Of a stretch of 64,000 bases of DNA, positions 25,254 to 33,997 are shown in pieces. The notes beneath the pieces were generated by a model. That model saw nothing but the letters and a program-made list of their open reading frames with translations, was not told where the DNA came from and searched no databases. Position 1 is the stretch's first letter; the number at the start of each line of letters is the position of its first letter. A program made the translations under genes and the position numbers. Source of the DNA: Caldisericota bacterium (GTDB taxonomy: Bacteria; Caldisericota; JANLFM01); assembly GCA_024655965.1 (NCBI GenBank), contig JANLFL010000002.1, forward strand, positions 186,001 through 250,000. The letters are read 5' to 3'.

Positions 25254-26913
25254 CGGGGGAAGGGTCCTCCTTTCAACTAAAGATCTTCCATTTACAAATG
25301 GCCTGGATCAGGAGGGAATCAAAGTCTCCCTGTCCTTTGAAGAAGAGAGGATTTGGGGAGAAATATCCCAAAAGAAGGGGGATATCGTGGAGAGGGTTGA
25401 ACTGGAATTTGAAATCAAGGGGGAGTTTACCTTTTTCAAGAACGGTTTCCAGTCCTGGTCCCCTTCCTGCGAGGTTAAAGGAAATTTAAGAGAGCCCAAG
25501 GTCCTGATTAAATCCCTCCGTCTACACTGGGACGACCCGGGGTATCTAGAGGAGGTTCCCTATTTTTCCAGGTCCCACTTTTTCACCTACTTGAAGGGCC
25601 AAGACGGCTACCTTTTCCTGGAAGCCAGGGACCTCCCAATTCCGCTCGTTCATTTCCTTTTTCAGGGGAAAAAATTGAAAGTAGTCTCCGAGATCTGCAA
25701 AAGCGGCCCCATCAGTTTTCCCTTTCTCGATTTAAAAATTGAGCGTTTTACCAGCCTTAAACCCGGAAGCCGGAGGGAAAAAAGGGTCTTCGGGTGGACA
25801 AGCTGGTACTATTACTTTCAAAGAGTTCGCCCCGAAGACGTGGAATTTAACCTCGACCTTTCCCGCAAATTTCCTTTTCCCCTCGATTACTTCCAGATAG
25901 ATGACGGCTGGGAAAGGGCAATTGGCGACTGGGAGGAAAACGAAAAGTTCCGGGGGAAATTAGGAGGGCTGGCCCAAAAAATCCGGGATAAGGGATACAA
26001 AGCTGGGATCTGGCTTGCCCCCTTCATCGTGGAAAAAAGAGCGGAAAATTTCAGAAAAAGGGAGTGGCTCCTTAAGGGTAAAGAGGGAAAACCCCTGGTT
26101 GCGGGCTTCAACCCAGTATGGGGAGGCCACTTTTTCGCCCTGGATCCCACCCACCCAGAAGTTCAGGAATACCTCAAGGAAAGGATTTCCTACTTCCGAG
26201 GACTGGGATTCGACTTCTTCAAAATGGACTATTTGTACTCCCTCGCCCTTCCGGGAACCCGTTTTAAGGAGAACCTCTCGCGGAGGGAGGCAATCGGGGT
26301 CGGCCTGGAAATTCTTCGCTCCGCCTGTGGAAGCGGCGAAATTCTGGGATGCGGGGGGCCCCTCCTCAATTCGACAATTTACAATTTCCTGAGGATTGGT
26401 CCGGATACCGCTGACTGCTGGGAAAACAAGATTATCCGCCTGGCAGGACACATCGGGGGAGTTGAGGCAAAAGGATCTCTTTCCAATACCATCAATCGAT
26501 TCTTCCTGGACGGGAAGTGGTGGAATTCCGATCCCGACGTCCTGATTCTGCGGAAAGGAAAAATGTCCCCCCAACAGAGGCGGACCCTAATCCTTTCCAA
26601 CTTCTTCCTCTCTAGGTTCCACTTTTACTCCGACCCTCTGGACCGAGTGCCCAAAGAAACCTTGAAGCTGCTTGAAGAACTTAAGGCCTACCAGGACTTC
26701 GTCCTGAACGAGGGGATCCCCGGCGATTTCTTCACATTCAGGGGAGAATGCGCGGGAAAGGAGATTCTGGGCTTCATCAACCTGGAAGCCCTACCCCATT
26801 CCCTGAACATTCCACCGGGGTATCGGGAAATATTTTCACAGGGAAAGGGCGAAACCCTCCTTCCCTTTCAAACGAGAATATTTTCCAGGGAGAAAGGGGC
26901 AGCGGAAGGATGA
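25234..26913 (+). CDS. GH36-type alpha-galactosidase
   Basis: An N-terminal beta-sandwich (NGFQSWSP) precedes a TIM barrel with FGWTSWYYYF, FQIDDGWE and GIWLAPF. The nucleophile Asp is in FFKMDYLY and the acid/base Asp in IGPDTADCW, the GH36/clan D arrangement. At 559 aa it is shorter than classical tetrameric GH36 enzymes (about 720) and resembles the compact thermophile type. No signal peptide, so it acts in the cytoplasm on an imported galactoside. The GTG start overlaps the transporter and the stop is coupled to pfkB by ATGA. Confidence 0.85.
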   Translation: MVNLEYNGGRVLLSTKDLPFTNGLDQEGIKVSLSFEEERIWGEISQKKGDIVERVELEFEIKGEFTFFKNGFQSWSPSCEVKGNLREPKVLIKSLRLHWDDPGYLEEVPYFSRSHFFTYLKGQDGYLFLEARDLPIPLVHFLFQGKKLKVVSEICKSGPISFPFLDLKIERFTSLKPGSRREKRVFGWTSWYYYFQRVRPEDVEFNLDLSRKFPFPLDYFQIDDGWERAIGDWEENEKFRGKLGGLAQKIRDKGYKAGIWLAPFIVEKRAENFRKREWLLKGKEGKPLVAGFNPVWGGHFFALDPTHPEVQEYLKERISYFRGLGFDFFKMDYLYSLALPGTRFKENLSRREAIGVGLEILRSACGSGEILGCGGPLLNSTIYNFLRIGPDTADCWENKIIRLAGHIGGVEAKGSLSNTINRFFLDGKWWNSDPDVLILRKGKMSPQQRRTLILSNFFLSRFHFYSDPLDRVPKETLKLLEELKAYQDFVLNEGIPGDFFTFRGECAGKEILGFINLEALPHSLNIPPGYREIFSQGKGETLLPFQTRIFSREKGAAEG

Positions 26914-27827
26914 TCCTCGTCCTGACGATCAACCTTGCCATCGATAAGGTGGCAACGGTGGAAAAATTTCAGAAAGGGAAGGAAAACCGAATCCGCATCG
27001 TCTCCTCCCTTCCCGGAGGAAAGGGGGCCAATGTTTCCCGGGCTTTAAGGTGCTTGAAGGAGGAGGTCTGCCTTTGCGGTTTTATCGGGGGGAAAAACGG
27101 GGAATTTATCGAGGAAGGCTTGAAGCGGGAAGGGATCTTCCCTCTGTTATTCCCCATCGAAGAGGAAAACCGGGTTTGCTTGATCGTAAAAGAAAGTACG
27201 GGAAAGGTTACGGAAATCTACGAGATCGGTCCTCAGGTGGAGGAGGAAATCCAGGAGGAATTTTACTCCTATTTTCGTGGGCTATGGGCCGATTTCTCTT
27301 GGGTGGTGATTTCCGGGAGCCTTCCCCCCGGGTTCCCGGATGATTATTACGCAAAGCTCTTGAAGGGAAGAAAGGGAAAAAGGGTCTTCTTCGATTTTTA
27401 CAGCCTTCCGCTCCTTAAAGCCCTCGAAGAAGGGGCTTTCTTGCTCAAAATCAACGAACGGGAATTCAGGAGGACCTTTGGGGGGTCCGATTTTCTTGGA
27501 AAGTTAAAAAGCTTGCCCCACAAATTTCCCATCCAGCATGCGGTCGTGACCCTGGGAGAAAGGGGGGCAATTGGGACAGATGGGAAAAGGTGCTTCCGGG
27601 TGATCCCCTCCTATAAAGCCGAGGTCCTCTGTCCCGTCGGGGCAGGGGACGCTTTCATGGGTGGCCTGGTTCACGCTTTCCGGGAAGGGTGGGACTTTAA
27701 AGAAGCCATGATTTTTGGGACCGCCACTTCTGTGTCCAATTTGGGTTTCTGGGAGGGGGGAAGGGTTGATCCCCTGGAGGTTTCAAAAATCATTGAAGGA
27801 AAGGCGCTAAAAATTGAGGAACTTTGA
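26910..27827 (+). CDS. PfkB-family phosphosugar kinase (FruK/LacC-like)
   Basis: A ribokinase fold: LTINLAIDK at the start, GGKGANVSRAL for substrate binding, NEREF, VTLGERGAIG, and the catalytic CPVGAGDAFMGG with the base Asp. The N-terminal LTxNxAID pattern fits 1-phosphofructokinase/tagatose-6-P kinase/minor Pfk enzymes. With glucokinase and PGI/PMI alongside, a 6-phosphofructokinase role is the simplest inference. Start ATG 26910 overlaps the GH36 stop; the track ORF is longer by 54 spurious codons. Confidence 0.88.
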   Translation: MILVLTINLAIDKVATVEKFQKGKENRIRIVSSLPGGKGANVSRALRCLKEEVCLCGFIGGKNGEFIEEGLKREGIFPLLFPIEEENRVCLIVKESTGKVTEIYEIGPQVEEEIQEEFYSYFRGLWADFSWVVISGSLPPGFPDDYYAKLLKGRKGKRVFFDFYSLPLLKALEEGAFLLKINEREFRRTFGGSDFLGKLKSLPHKFPIQHAVVTLGERGAIGTDGKRCFRVIPSYKAEVLCPVGAGDAFMGGLVHAFREGWDFKEAMIFGTATSVSNLGFWEGGRVDPLEVSKIIEGKALKIEEL

Positions 27828-27839
27828 GGAAAAAGGAGG

Positions 27840-29066
27840 ATGAACATGGAGTTTCTCTGGGGAACGGCAACAGCGGCTCACCAGGTTGAGGGAGGAAATT
27901 ATTTCAACGATTGGTGGTTGTGGGAAAAAAAGGGAAAAATAAAGACCGGGGATTCCTCCGATCCAGCCTGCGATCACTATCATCTTTTCCCCCAGGATTT
28001 CCAGTTGATCAAGTTTCTGAACAACAACGCTTACCGTTTTTCCATCGAATGGTCGAGGATCGAAAAGGAGGAGGGAGGGTTCGACGAAAAGGAGATCGAA
28101 CACTACCGGGAGATGCTCCAGGAGCTTAAGAGACTTCACATAGAGCCGGTATTAACCCTGCATCACTTCACGATCCCCATCTGGCTTGCGGAAAAAGGAG
28201 GAGCGGAAAATCCCGATTTCCCCCGCTATTTTTCCCGCTTCGTAAAACAAGTGGTCCCGGCGTTCAAGGATTTCGTGAATTTCTGGATCACGATCAATGA
28301 GCCTGTGGTCATCGGGGTCATGGGGTACCTCTTCGGGGACTGGCCCCCGGGGGTGAAAAGTTTCTCCCGCATGGCGAGAGTTTGCCGCAACCTGCTTTTC
28401 GCTCATCGGGAGGCCTATCAAGCGATTAAGGAACAATCCCCCTCCTCAATGGTTTCCATCGCACACAACATGCAGAATTTTTACCCCTCATCCACCTTGA
28501 ACCCGATTGACCTGTTTTTTGCCAAAACGGTCGATCAATACTACAACTTTTCCTTCATCCAGACCCTAATTGACGGAAAGATCCGCCGGCCATTCGGAAA
28601 AGGGGAAACGGACCTTTCTCTGAAGGATACCCTCGATTACATAGGATTGAACTATTACACCCGGGTTTTCGTCCACTTGGGCTTCAGAGGTTTCAAGGAA
28701 GTGAAAAAACCCGCTTTGAGGAACGACTTTGGCTGGGAAGTATATCCAAGGGGAATTTACGAAATCCTGATCAGGTTAAAATCTCTGGGAAAGGAAATCA
28801 TGATCACCGAAAGCGGGACTGCGGACAGCCAGGACCGGATCCGACCCCAATACCTCAAGGACATCCTCTTCTGGATAAAAAGGGCCCGCGAGGAGGGGGT
28901 GAAAATAATGGGCTACATGCATTGGTCGTTGATGGACAACTTCGAATGGCTTGAAGGCTATTCCATGCGTTTTGGGCTCTTCGAGGTGGATTTTAATACC
29001 CAGGAACGGAAACCAAGGCAGAGCGCGTATCTTTACCGCGAACTGGTGGAGAATTCCGGTTTTTGA
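27840..29066 (+). CDS. GH1 beta-glucosidase/beta-galactosidase
   Basis: Family 1 motifs throughout: FLWGTATAAHQVEGG at the N-terminus, the acid/base Glu in FWITINEPVV, the nucleophile Glu in IMITESGTAD, and MGYMHWSLMDNFEW near the end. 408 aa is shorter than the usual 440-480. No export signal, so it hydrolyses imported disaccharides or phospho-free glucosides in the cytoplasm. AAAAGGAGGATG precedes the start. It is the last gene of the transporter/GH36/PfkB/GH1 operon. Confidence 0.92.
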   Translation: MNMEFLWGTATAAHQVEGGNYFNDWWLWEKKGKIKTGDSSDPACDHYHLFPQDFQLIKFLNNNAYRFSIEWSRIEKEEGGFDEKEIEHYREMLQELKRLHIEPVLTLHHFTIPIWLAEKGGAENPDFPRYFSRFVKQVVPAFKDFVNFWITINEPVVIGVMGYLFGDWPPGVKSFSRMARVCRNLLFAHREAYQAIKEQSPSSMVSIAHNMQNFYPSSTLNPIDLFFAKTVDQYYNFSFIQTLIDGKIRRPFGKGETDLSLKDTLDYIGLNYYTRVFVHLGFRGFKEVKKPALRNDFGWEVYPRGIYEILIRLKSLGKEIMITESGTADSQDRIRPQYLKDILFWIKRAREEGVKIMGYMHWSLMDNFEWLEGYSMRFGLFEVDFNTQERKPRQSAYLYRELVENSGF

Positions 29067-29181
29067 CCTTGACCTGCATTAATTCCGCAGTTCTGGGAAA
29101 AAGGGCATTTTAACCTCTAAATTCATGTTTAGCCATTTTTCCCCGTATATGCATTTTTCAATTTCTTGTAAGATTTAAGAA

Positions 29182-29922
29182 ATGGTCTGGGCTTATATTT
29201 TAATTGCAACGGGAGTGGTCTCACTGACCTCCCTTGTGGGAGCTGGACTCCTGGTTTTCGGGAAAAAGAAGGGGGTCTTGATCTTCGGGATGGTTAATTT
29301 AGCCACAGGGGCTTTAATCGGGGCTGCCTTCTTTCATTTGATCCCGGAATCCTGGGAGAGGACCCCGCTTTCCCCTTATTTCCTCATCTTGGGAATCCTC
29401 CTTTTCTTCGTCCTGGAAAAGTTCCTCTACTGGAGGCACTGCCATTCCGGGGAAGAATGCCAGGTCCACGTCGAAGCCTATTCCTATTTAAACCTCATCG
29501 GGGACGCAATCCACAATTTCATCGATGGAGCGGTCATTGGAGGGGCATTCATCGTCAACCCGGGCCTGGGGTTGACCACCACCCTGGCGGTTGTCCTTCA
29601 CGAGGTGCCCCAGGAACTGGGGGACTTTGCCATCCTCCTTCACGGGGGTTTTTCTCCCGTTAGGGCTCTGATTTACAACCTTCTCAGTCAGGCCACATGC
29701 ATCTTAGGCGGAATCCTTACCTTTTTCCTCGGGGAGGCAATTTCGGGAATGGAACCTTTCCTACTTTCCTTCGCTGCCGGGGGTTTCCTGTACATTGCCC
29801 TTGTCGACCTCCTTCCCGAAATGAGGCACAGTACGGGATTGAGGAGCGCATTAATTGAAGTTCTCCTGATCTTGGGAGGGATCGCCATGATGTGGGGCAT
29901 GAAGGGGCTCGTGGCTCTGTGA
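29182..29922 (+). CDS. ZIP-family metal transporter
   Basis: About seven to eight TM segments with ZIP motifs: helix IV GDAIHNFIDGAVIGGAF and helix V VLHEVPQELGDFAILL, which supply the His/Asn/Asp/Glu binuclear metal centre. The loop HCHSGEECQVH is a possible metal-binding stretch. It imports zinc, iron or a similar divalent cation. A TAAGAT box ends seven bases before the ATG and no Shine-Dalgarno is seen, so it may be leaderless. The stop overlaps the next GTG. Confidence 0.88.
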   Translation: MVWAYILIATGVVSLTSLVGAGLLVFGKKKGVLIFGMVNLATGALIGAAFFHLIPESWERTPLSPYFLILGILLFFVLEKFLYWRHCHSGEECQVHVEAYSYLNLIGDAIHNFIDGAVIGGAFIVNPGLGLTTTLAVVLHEVPQELGDFAILLHGGFSPVRALIYNLLSQATCILGGILTFFLGEAISGMEPFLLSFAAGGFLYIALVDLLPEMRHSTGLRSALIEVLLILGGIAMMWGMKGLVAL

Positions 29923-30905
29923 GCCTGAAAATTTTGATCTGGGGAGCGGGACCGGTTGGCCTGTACCTGGGAGCAAGGCTGGCGGAGGCTGGTCAGGAGG
30001 TATTTTTTCTGGGAAGGCGAAAGGTACTGGAACCACTCGAGGGAAGGCTGGTAATTGAAGAAGAGGGGCAAAGGAGGGAGTTCGGGAATTTAAAGTTCCT
30101 CTTCGACCCCGAGGATATCCGGGATATTCCCTTCCACTGGGTGATCATCTCCTTCAAATCCCATCACAACATGGCGGTGGTCCCTCAATTAAAAGAATTG
30201 AAGATGGATAAGGCCTTGGTCGTCCAGAATGGGATCGGGAACGAGGAATTCTACAGCGGCTTCCTCCCCGTGGTTGCCTCCGGGGCATTCACCAAGGTCG
30301 TCCACTTCAAAGAGGGCGTCCTCAAGGCCTCAAAGGGGGGCCTTGGGTTAGCCCCCAGGGAACTGGTGGGAGACCTATTTGCCCTCCTAGCCCCGAAATT
30401 TCCAGTACGGGTTTTTCAGGACTATCGCCCGATGAAGTGGAGCAAGCTCCTTTTAAACATCCTGGGAAGCCCGATCGCCTGCGCCTTGAACCTTCATCCC
30501 CAGGATTACTTGAGCCAGAAAAAGGGGATTTTCCTGGAAAAAACCCTGCTTAAAGAGTTTCTGGGTTTAATTAAGAAATTGGATATCCCCCTGGTGAGCC
30601 TTCCCGGATACCCGATAAAACTCTTTCCCCTTCTCCCCATTCTTCCCTCGGGGATATTTAAAAAAATATCCGGGGCGAGAGGGGAAAAACTTCCCTCCTT
30701 GCTGGGAGACCTGAGGGAAGGGAAGCCCCTTGAGATAGAAGCCCTGCTCTTAAAACCCTTGAAGGAGGGGGAGAGAATTGGCCACCCCATGCCCCTCGCC
30801 TCCCTGATCTACGAGGTAATTTCTCAAAAAAGGAACCTCTCCTTAAATTCCCTCTTCGAAGAGTACCTCAAAAAGGCTCAGGGAAGTTTCTCCGGTTCGG
30901 GATAA
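29919..30905 (+). CDS. Ketopantoate reductase (PanE/ApbA) family oxidoreductase
   Basis: The N-terminal NADPH-binding motif is [21 protein letters not shown], followed by VQNGIGNEE and the C-terminal-domain [17 protein letters not shown], the Lys and Asn positions of the family. 328 aa fits. It reduces 2-dehydropantoate to pantoate for CoA synthesis, or a related 2-keto acid. The GTG start overlaps the zip stop (GTGA); the track ORF starts nine codons too early. It overlaps the convergent cyclophilin gene by 28 bases. Confidence 0.85.
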   Translation: MSLKILIWGAGPVGLYLGARLAEAGQEVFFLGRRKVLEPLEGRLVIEEEGQRREFGNLKFLFDPEDIRDIPFHWVIISFKSHHNMAVVPQLKELKMDKALVVQNGIGNEEFYSGFLPVVASGAFTKVVHFKEGVLKASKGGLGLAPRELVGDLFALLAPKFPVRVFQDYRPMKWSKLLLNILGSPIACALNLHPQDYLSQKKGIFLEKTLLKEFLGLIKKLDIPLVSLPGYPIKLFPLLPILPSGIFKKISGARGEKLPSLLGDLREGKPLEIEALLLKPLKEGERIGHPMPLASLIYEVISQKRNLSLNSLFEEYLKKAQGSFSGSG

Positions 30906-31495
30906 CCATCAGCGTTTTCCAGCCGGACCTTGAGAATTTTATCTCCAACCTGGATGCGCTTGACCACGTCCATGCCCTCAATCACCTGGCCAAAGACGGT
31001 ATATTTTCCGTCCAGCGAGGGTTGAGGGGAAAGGCAGATGTAGAATTGAGACCCGGCAGAATTTGGGTCTTTTGCCCTTGCCATGGCCACCGTTCCCTCG
31101 AGGTGCTTCCGGGAATTGAACTCCGCTTTGATGTGGTATCCTGGACCACCGGTTCCATTGCCATTGGGATCCCCGCCCTGGATAACGAACCCCGGCTCAA
31201 CCCTGTGAAAGGTGAGTCCATCGTAAAATCCCCTCTTTGCCAGAAAGATGAAATTTGCCACGGTGTTGAAAGCATCCTGGGGGTACATCTCGAACTTGAT
31301 GACCCCTTTTTCCGTCTCCAGAATGGCCACCGGCAAACCCTGGCTTTCAGAAAGGGGAGTCGGTCCCGAGGAATTGGACGAGGATGGTAGGGGGGAATTA
31401 GTTGGATTCATCCCTGGTTCTTGGCAGCCCGAAAAAATTAAAGAAAGGAAAATTAGGGAAAAAACAGCGAGGAATATTCCGGGGGATTTCTTCAT
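30878..31495 (-). CDS. Peptidyl-prolyl isomerase (cyclophilin) lipoprotein
   Basis: A signal peptide with lipobox LIFSGC (Cys24) and a Ser/Pro linker precede a cyclophilin domain: [28 protein letters not shown] holds the catalytic Arg, and then [14 protein letters not shown] and [10 protein letters not shown] follow. It is a membrane-anchored foldase acting on exported proteins outside the membrane. It follows the small CYTRHL gene with a six-base gap. Confidence 0.93.
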   Translation of the reverse strand: MKKSPGIFLAVFSLIFLSLIFSGCQEPGMNPTNSPLPSSSNSSGPTPLSESQGLPVAILETEKGVIKFEMYPQDAFNTVANFIFLAKRGFYDGLTFHRVEPGFVIQGGDPNGNGTGGPGYHIKAEFNSRKHLEGTVAMARAKDPNSAGSQFYICLSPQPSLDGKYTVFGQVIEGMDVVKRIQVGDKILKVRLENADGYPEPEKLP

Positions 31496-31501
31496 TGTCC
31501 A

Positions 31502-31720
31502 TCACTCCAATCTATCTTTTACCTTCCGAAGAAGTTCCTCCTCAAGTTGGGGATCGCTTAGCCAGCGCTTCACCTCCTCCCAAACAAGGGGGCAACCCTC
31601 CTTTCTGGAATAACCTAGGACGTCCCTCAGGGCTACGTCGAGGATCCTCCGGGAATTCTTTGAATCCTCGAGCCCGAGCTTGCTCATGAATCCCTGAAGG
31701 TGGCGAGTATAGCAAGACAA
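31502..31720 (-). CDS. Small conserved-looking protein (CYTRHL type)
   Basis: A 72-aa protein with start TTG 31720 behind GGAGTGAGG. It reads MSCYTRHLQGFM... and has a predicted helical body with CPLVWEEVKRWL. I have a weak memory of similar short proteins in anaerobic bacteria but can assign no function. Coupling with the cyclophilin lipoprotein gene supports it being real. The -1 frame alternative ORF on the same strand (31542-31754) is less protein-like. Confidence 0.55.
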   Translation of the reverse strand: MSCYTRHLQGFMSKLGLEDSKNSRRILDVALRDVLGYSRKEGCPLVWEEVKRWLSDPQLEEELLRKVKDRLE

Positions 31721-31833
31721 GAGACCTCACTCCTTTCAAAAATATTCTGATCAATCTTTACACATTCTTCAAATTTATTTTATTGAGGTTTTAAATTGGA
31801 GTTGGAAAATGGGGTCAGAAAGGAGGGAAGAGA

Positions 31834-32418
31834 ATGAAAAAACTAATTGCCGGAATCCTGGTTGCCGGAATGCTGGTTTCCCTGGGAGTGGGCTTAACAT
31901 GGGCTTCAGATACTAACCCCGCAACTTCAACCTCAACCTCTGATTCCACCCCCACCATCCAGCAGAAAACAAACACCGATACCCCCAGCTGTCCCGAATA
32001 CTTCCACAGAGGAATGAAACGCCTGAGGGACATGGAAATGGGAGCAAAAAGGCTGGAAGAGAAGGCCGGAAACCTAAAAGATCGCCTGCTCTCCGACCTG
32101 AAAGAAAGGCTCGGCCTGACCGACGACCAGATTTCCCAGATCCAGTCGGCAATTCAATCCTCCCAGCAAACAGTTCAAACCCTTCAAGACCAACTTAAAA
32201 CTGCCAGGCAGAACCTGAAAGAAGCGATGGTCGCCAACCCTACCGACACCGCGAAATTGTCCCAGGCCCAGGAAGCCATAGCCTCCCTGGAAAAGCAAAT
32301 CCTGGAGAATCAAGTGCAGACGGCTTTGAAGGTCAAGGAAATCGTGGGCGCGGATAAGTTCGCCCAGCTTGATGGATGCTTTCCCCTCTTCCTGGGACCA
32401 CGTCCCCTGGGAAAATAA
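31834..32418 (+). CDS. Secreted Spy/CpxP-like (LTxxQ) helical protein
   Basis: A signal peptide (MKKLIAGILVAGMLVSLGVGLTWA) and a Thr/Ser-rich linker lead to a long amphipathic helical region. It contains LGLTDDQISQIQ, which matches the LTxxQ motif of Spy/CpxP and metal-resistance periplasmic chaperones, and then a coiled coil up to about residue 175. A stress-chaperone or metal-binding role outside the membrane is inferred. GGAGGGA precedes the ATG and a strong terminator follows. Monocistronic. Confidence 0.75.
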   Translation: MKKLIAGILVAGMLVSLGVGLTWASDTNPATSTSTSDSTPTIQQKTNTDTPSCPEYFHRGMKRLRDMEMGAKRLEEKAGNLKDRLLSDLKERLGLTDDQISQIQSAIQSSQQTVQTLQDQLKTARQNLKEAMVANPTDTAKLSQAQEAIASLEKQILENQVQTALKVKEIVGADKFAQLDGCFPLFLGPRPLGK

Positions 32419-32447
32419 CAACTAACCCCTTTCAAACCTCCTCCTGA

Positions 32448-32482
32448 GATCACGGCCCCGCTTGGGGCCGTGATCGTTTTTT
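32448..32482 (+). terminator. Rho-independent terminator of Spy-like gene
   Basis: GATCACGGCCCC-GCTT-GGGGCCGTGATC, a 12-bp perfect stem, then G and TTTTTT. Confidence 0.95.
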
Positions 32483-32512
32483 GGGGTGAAAGTTTCTCAG
32501 TGATTAAAGGAC

Positions 32513-32995
32513 TTACAGCTTATAGCCGAATTTCCTCAAAAGGGCTTTTCTTTCCCGGATTTCCTCTTCCCCTTCAATTCCCCTGGTTTTAAAGCCGTCG
32601 ATCACCCCCAGTATTCCCCTACCCTGTTCGTTTTCGCAAACGATAACAGTCACGGGATTTGCCGTCGCGCAAAAGATGCGGCAAACTTCGGGGACCATTT
32701 TTACGGCGTTGAGGACATTCACCGGGAAAGCCTCCTTAAGGAAGATGATGAAGGAATGCCCGCAGGCCAGATTGATGGCATTCTTTTTTGCAAGTTCGAT
32801 CAAAGCTTCGTCGTTCCCGCTCCAGCGGACGAGACAGGGCCCTGAGGACTCGCAAAAAGCCAGCCCGAACTTGATAAAGGGGGAGGTCCCCACCAATGCC
32901 TCGTGGAGGTCCTCCACGGTCTTGATGAAGTGGGATTGGCCCAGGATGAAGTTCAGACCTTCTGGATTTTCAACATTCACGGGAACTATCTCCAT
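32513..32995 (-). CDS. DUF355 / adenosine-specific kinase family protein
   Basis: A 160-aa protein of the COG1839 type: [52 protein letters not shown], and the invariant-looking [13 protein letters not shown]. The fold family has been annotated as adenosine-specific kinase in archaea; the true role is uncertain. AAGGAGGT ten bases ahead supports ATG 32995 rather than the track start eight codons upstream. Confidence 0.75.
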   Translation of the reverse strand: MEIVPVNVENPEGLNFILGQSHFIKTVEDLHEALVGTSPFIKFGLAFCESSGPCLVRWSGNDEALIELAKKNAINLACGHSFIIFLKEAFPVNVLNAVKMVPEVCRIFCATANPVTVIVCENEQGRGILGVIDGFKTRGIEGEEEIRERKALLRKFGYKL

Positions 32996-33217
32996 ACCTT
33001 CAACCTCCTTTCTTAACAATTGTACTTCCCAGCCAAGAAATGCCCTCCAGAAAATAGAAGGGCGACCCGCCCGGAAAATGGAACCCCTTCAATTTTAAGG
33101 AACTTTCACCGGGGAGGGAACGAGTTTTCCGGAGAAACAGAAATGGCAAAAGGTGCAAATCCGCTATTAATGCTTTTAAAATAGTTAAAATGAGGCTTAA
33201 AAGGGAAGGAAGAAAAC

Positions 33218-33427
33218 ATGCTAAAGGTAAAAACAGCCTCTGAAACAAAAAGGAAATTCCTGGAAGTTTTAAAGGAAGCGGAGGAGAACCCGGTATTAAT
33301 CACCAGAAAAGGACAACCGACGGTGGTGATCATGAACGCCCAACTTTACGAGTCCTTAATGGAGACCATCAAATTTTTTGCTTACCCGGAGATCGCCAGG
33401 GAACTGGAGAAATGGAAGAAGACCTGA
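33218..33427 (+). CDS. Phd/YefM-family antitoxin, no toxin partner
   Basis: A 69-aa protein with the Phd/YefM N-terminal DNA-binding fold: KTASETKRKFLEVLKEAEENPVLITRKGQPTVVIMN, then the short C-terminal tail that would bind a toxin. No RelE/Doc-like toxin follows; instead a degenerate MocA-like gene overlaps its last 16 bases. It may be an orphan regulator or the remnant of a toxin-antitoxin pair. A GGAAGGA ribosome site precedes the ATG. Confidence 0.82.
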   Translation: MLKVKTASETKRKFLEVLKEAEENPVLITRKGQPTVVIMNAQLYESLMETIKFFAYPEIARELEKWKKT

Positions 33428-33996
33428 GGGGATGGTTCGAGGTCAACTTTTCCCCCTCTGGAATAAAGGGGAGATTCGGGGCTCGAAGCTTCTTCCTCTC
33501 CTTTGAAAATTTTTCCACTCTGCCCTTCTTCTCTCTCCTGATCCTCGCGGGAAGGGAAAAGGATGAGGAGCGGGTAAAGGAAGTTATTCAAGCCTATCAC
33601 TTTCCGGTGATCCGGGAGGTCATTGCCGTGGTGAACCGGGAAATGGATTGGAGGGCTTTCAGAGAATTTCCCCATCTGAAACTCGTTACATCCACAAAAC
33701 CGGAAGAGGCGATCATCACATCTTTGAAGGATGGGATCAAACCTTTGAGCCAACGCTCTCAAGGAGTGATATTGCATCTGGCGAACAGGCCCCCAATTTC
33801 AGAAAAGTCCCTGGAAACTCTGCTAAAAGCTTCCCTCGAGGAAAAAGGTAAGATCGTCGTTCCCCTGATCAAAGGGGAACCCTCCCATCCGATAATCATC
33901 CCCCGGGAACTTGCTTTAAGGATGCTGAGGGTTCGAAAGGAGGTGGGCCTTCCCTACTTCAGCCGAAGGTGGAAAAGGGAAATCCCAGTGGATTGA
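33412..33996 (+). CDS. Degenerate MocA/MobA-like nucleotidyltransferase homologue
   Basis: The order of elements follows molybdenum-cofactor cytidylyltransferases. SPSGIKGRFGARSFFL stands where LAAGxSxRFGxxK would be, VIREVIAVVN and LVTSTKPEEAIITSLKDGI match the mid-section, VILHLANRPPIS replaces the LGDQP metal motif, and VVPLIKGEPSHPIIIPREL matches the GHPVLF region. The Lys of the signature and the LGDQP Asp are lost, so transfer activity is not expected. It overlaps the Phd gene. Assignment is by pattern only. Confidence 0.5.
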   Translation: MEEDLRGWFEVNFSPSGIKGRFGARSFFLSFENFSTLPFFSLLILAGREKDEERVKEVIQAYHFPVIREVIAVVNREMDWRAFREFPHLKLVTSTKPEEAIITSLKDGIKPLSQRSQGVILHLANRPPISEKSLETLLKASLEEKGKIVVPLIKGEPSHPIIIPRELALRMLRVRKEVGLPYFSRRWKREIPVD

Positions 33997-33997
33997 G

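Noticed and set aside
25960-26574. 204-aa minus-strand ORF
   Set aside because: Shadow of the GH36 gene; composition low in helix-forming patterns and no start signal.
33218-33427. Complete type II toxin-antitoxin pair
   Set aside because: Only a Phd antitoxin is present; the overlapping gene does not resemble any toxin I know.
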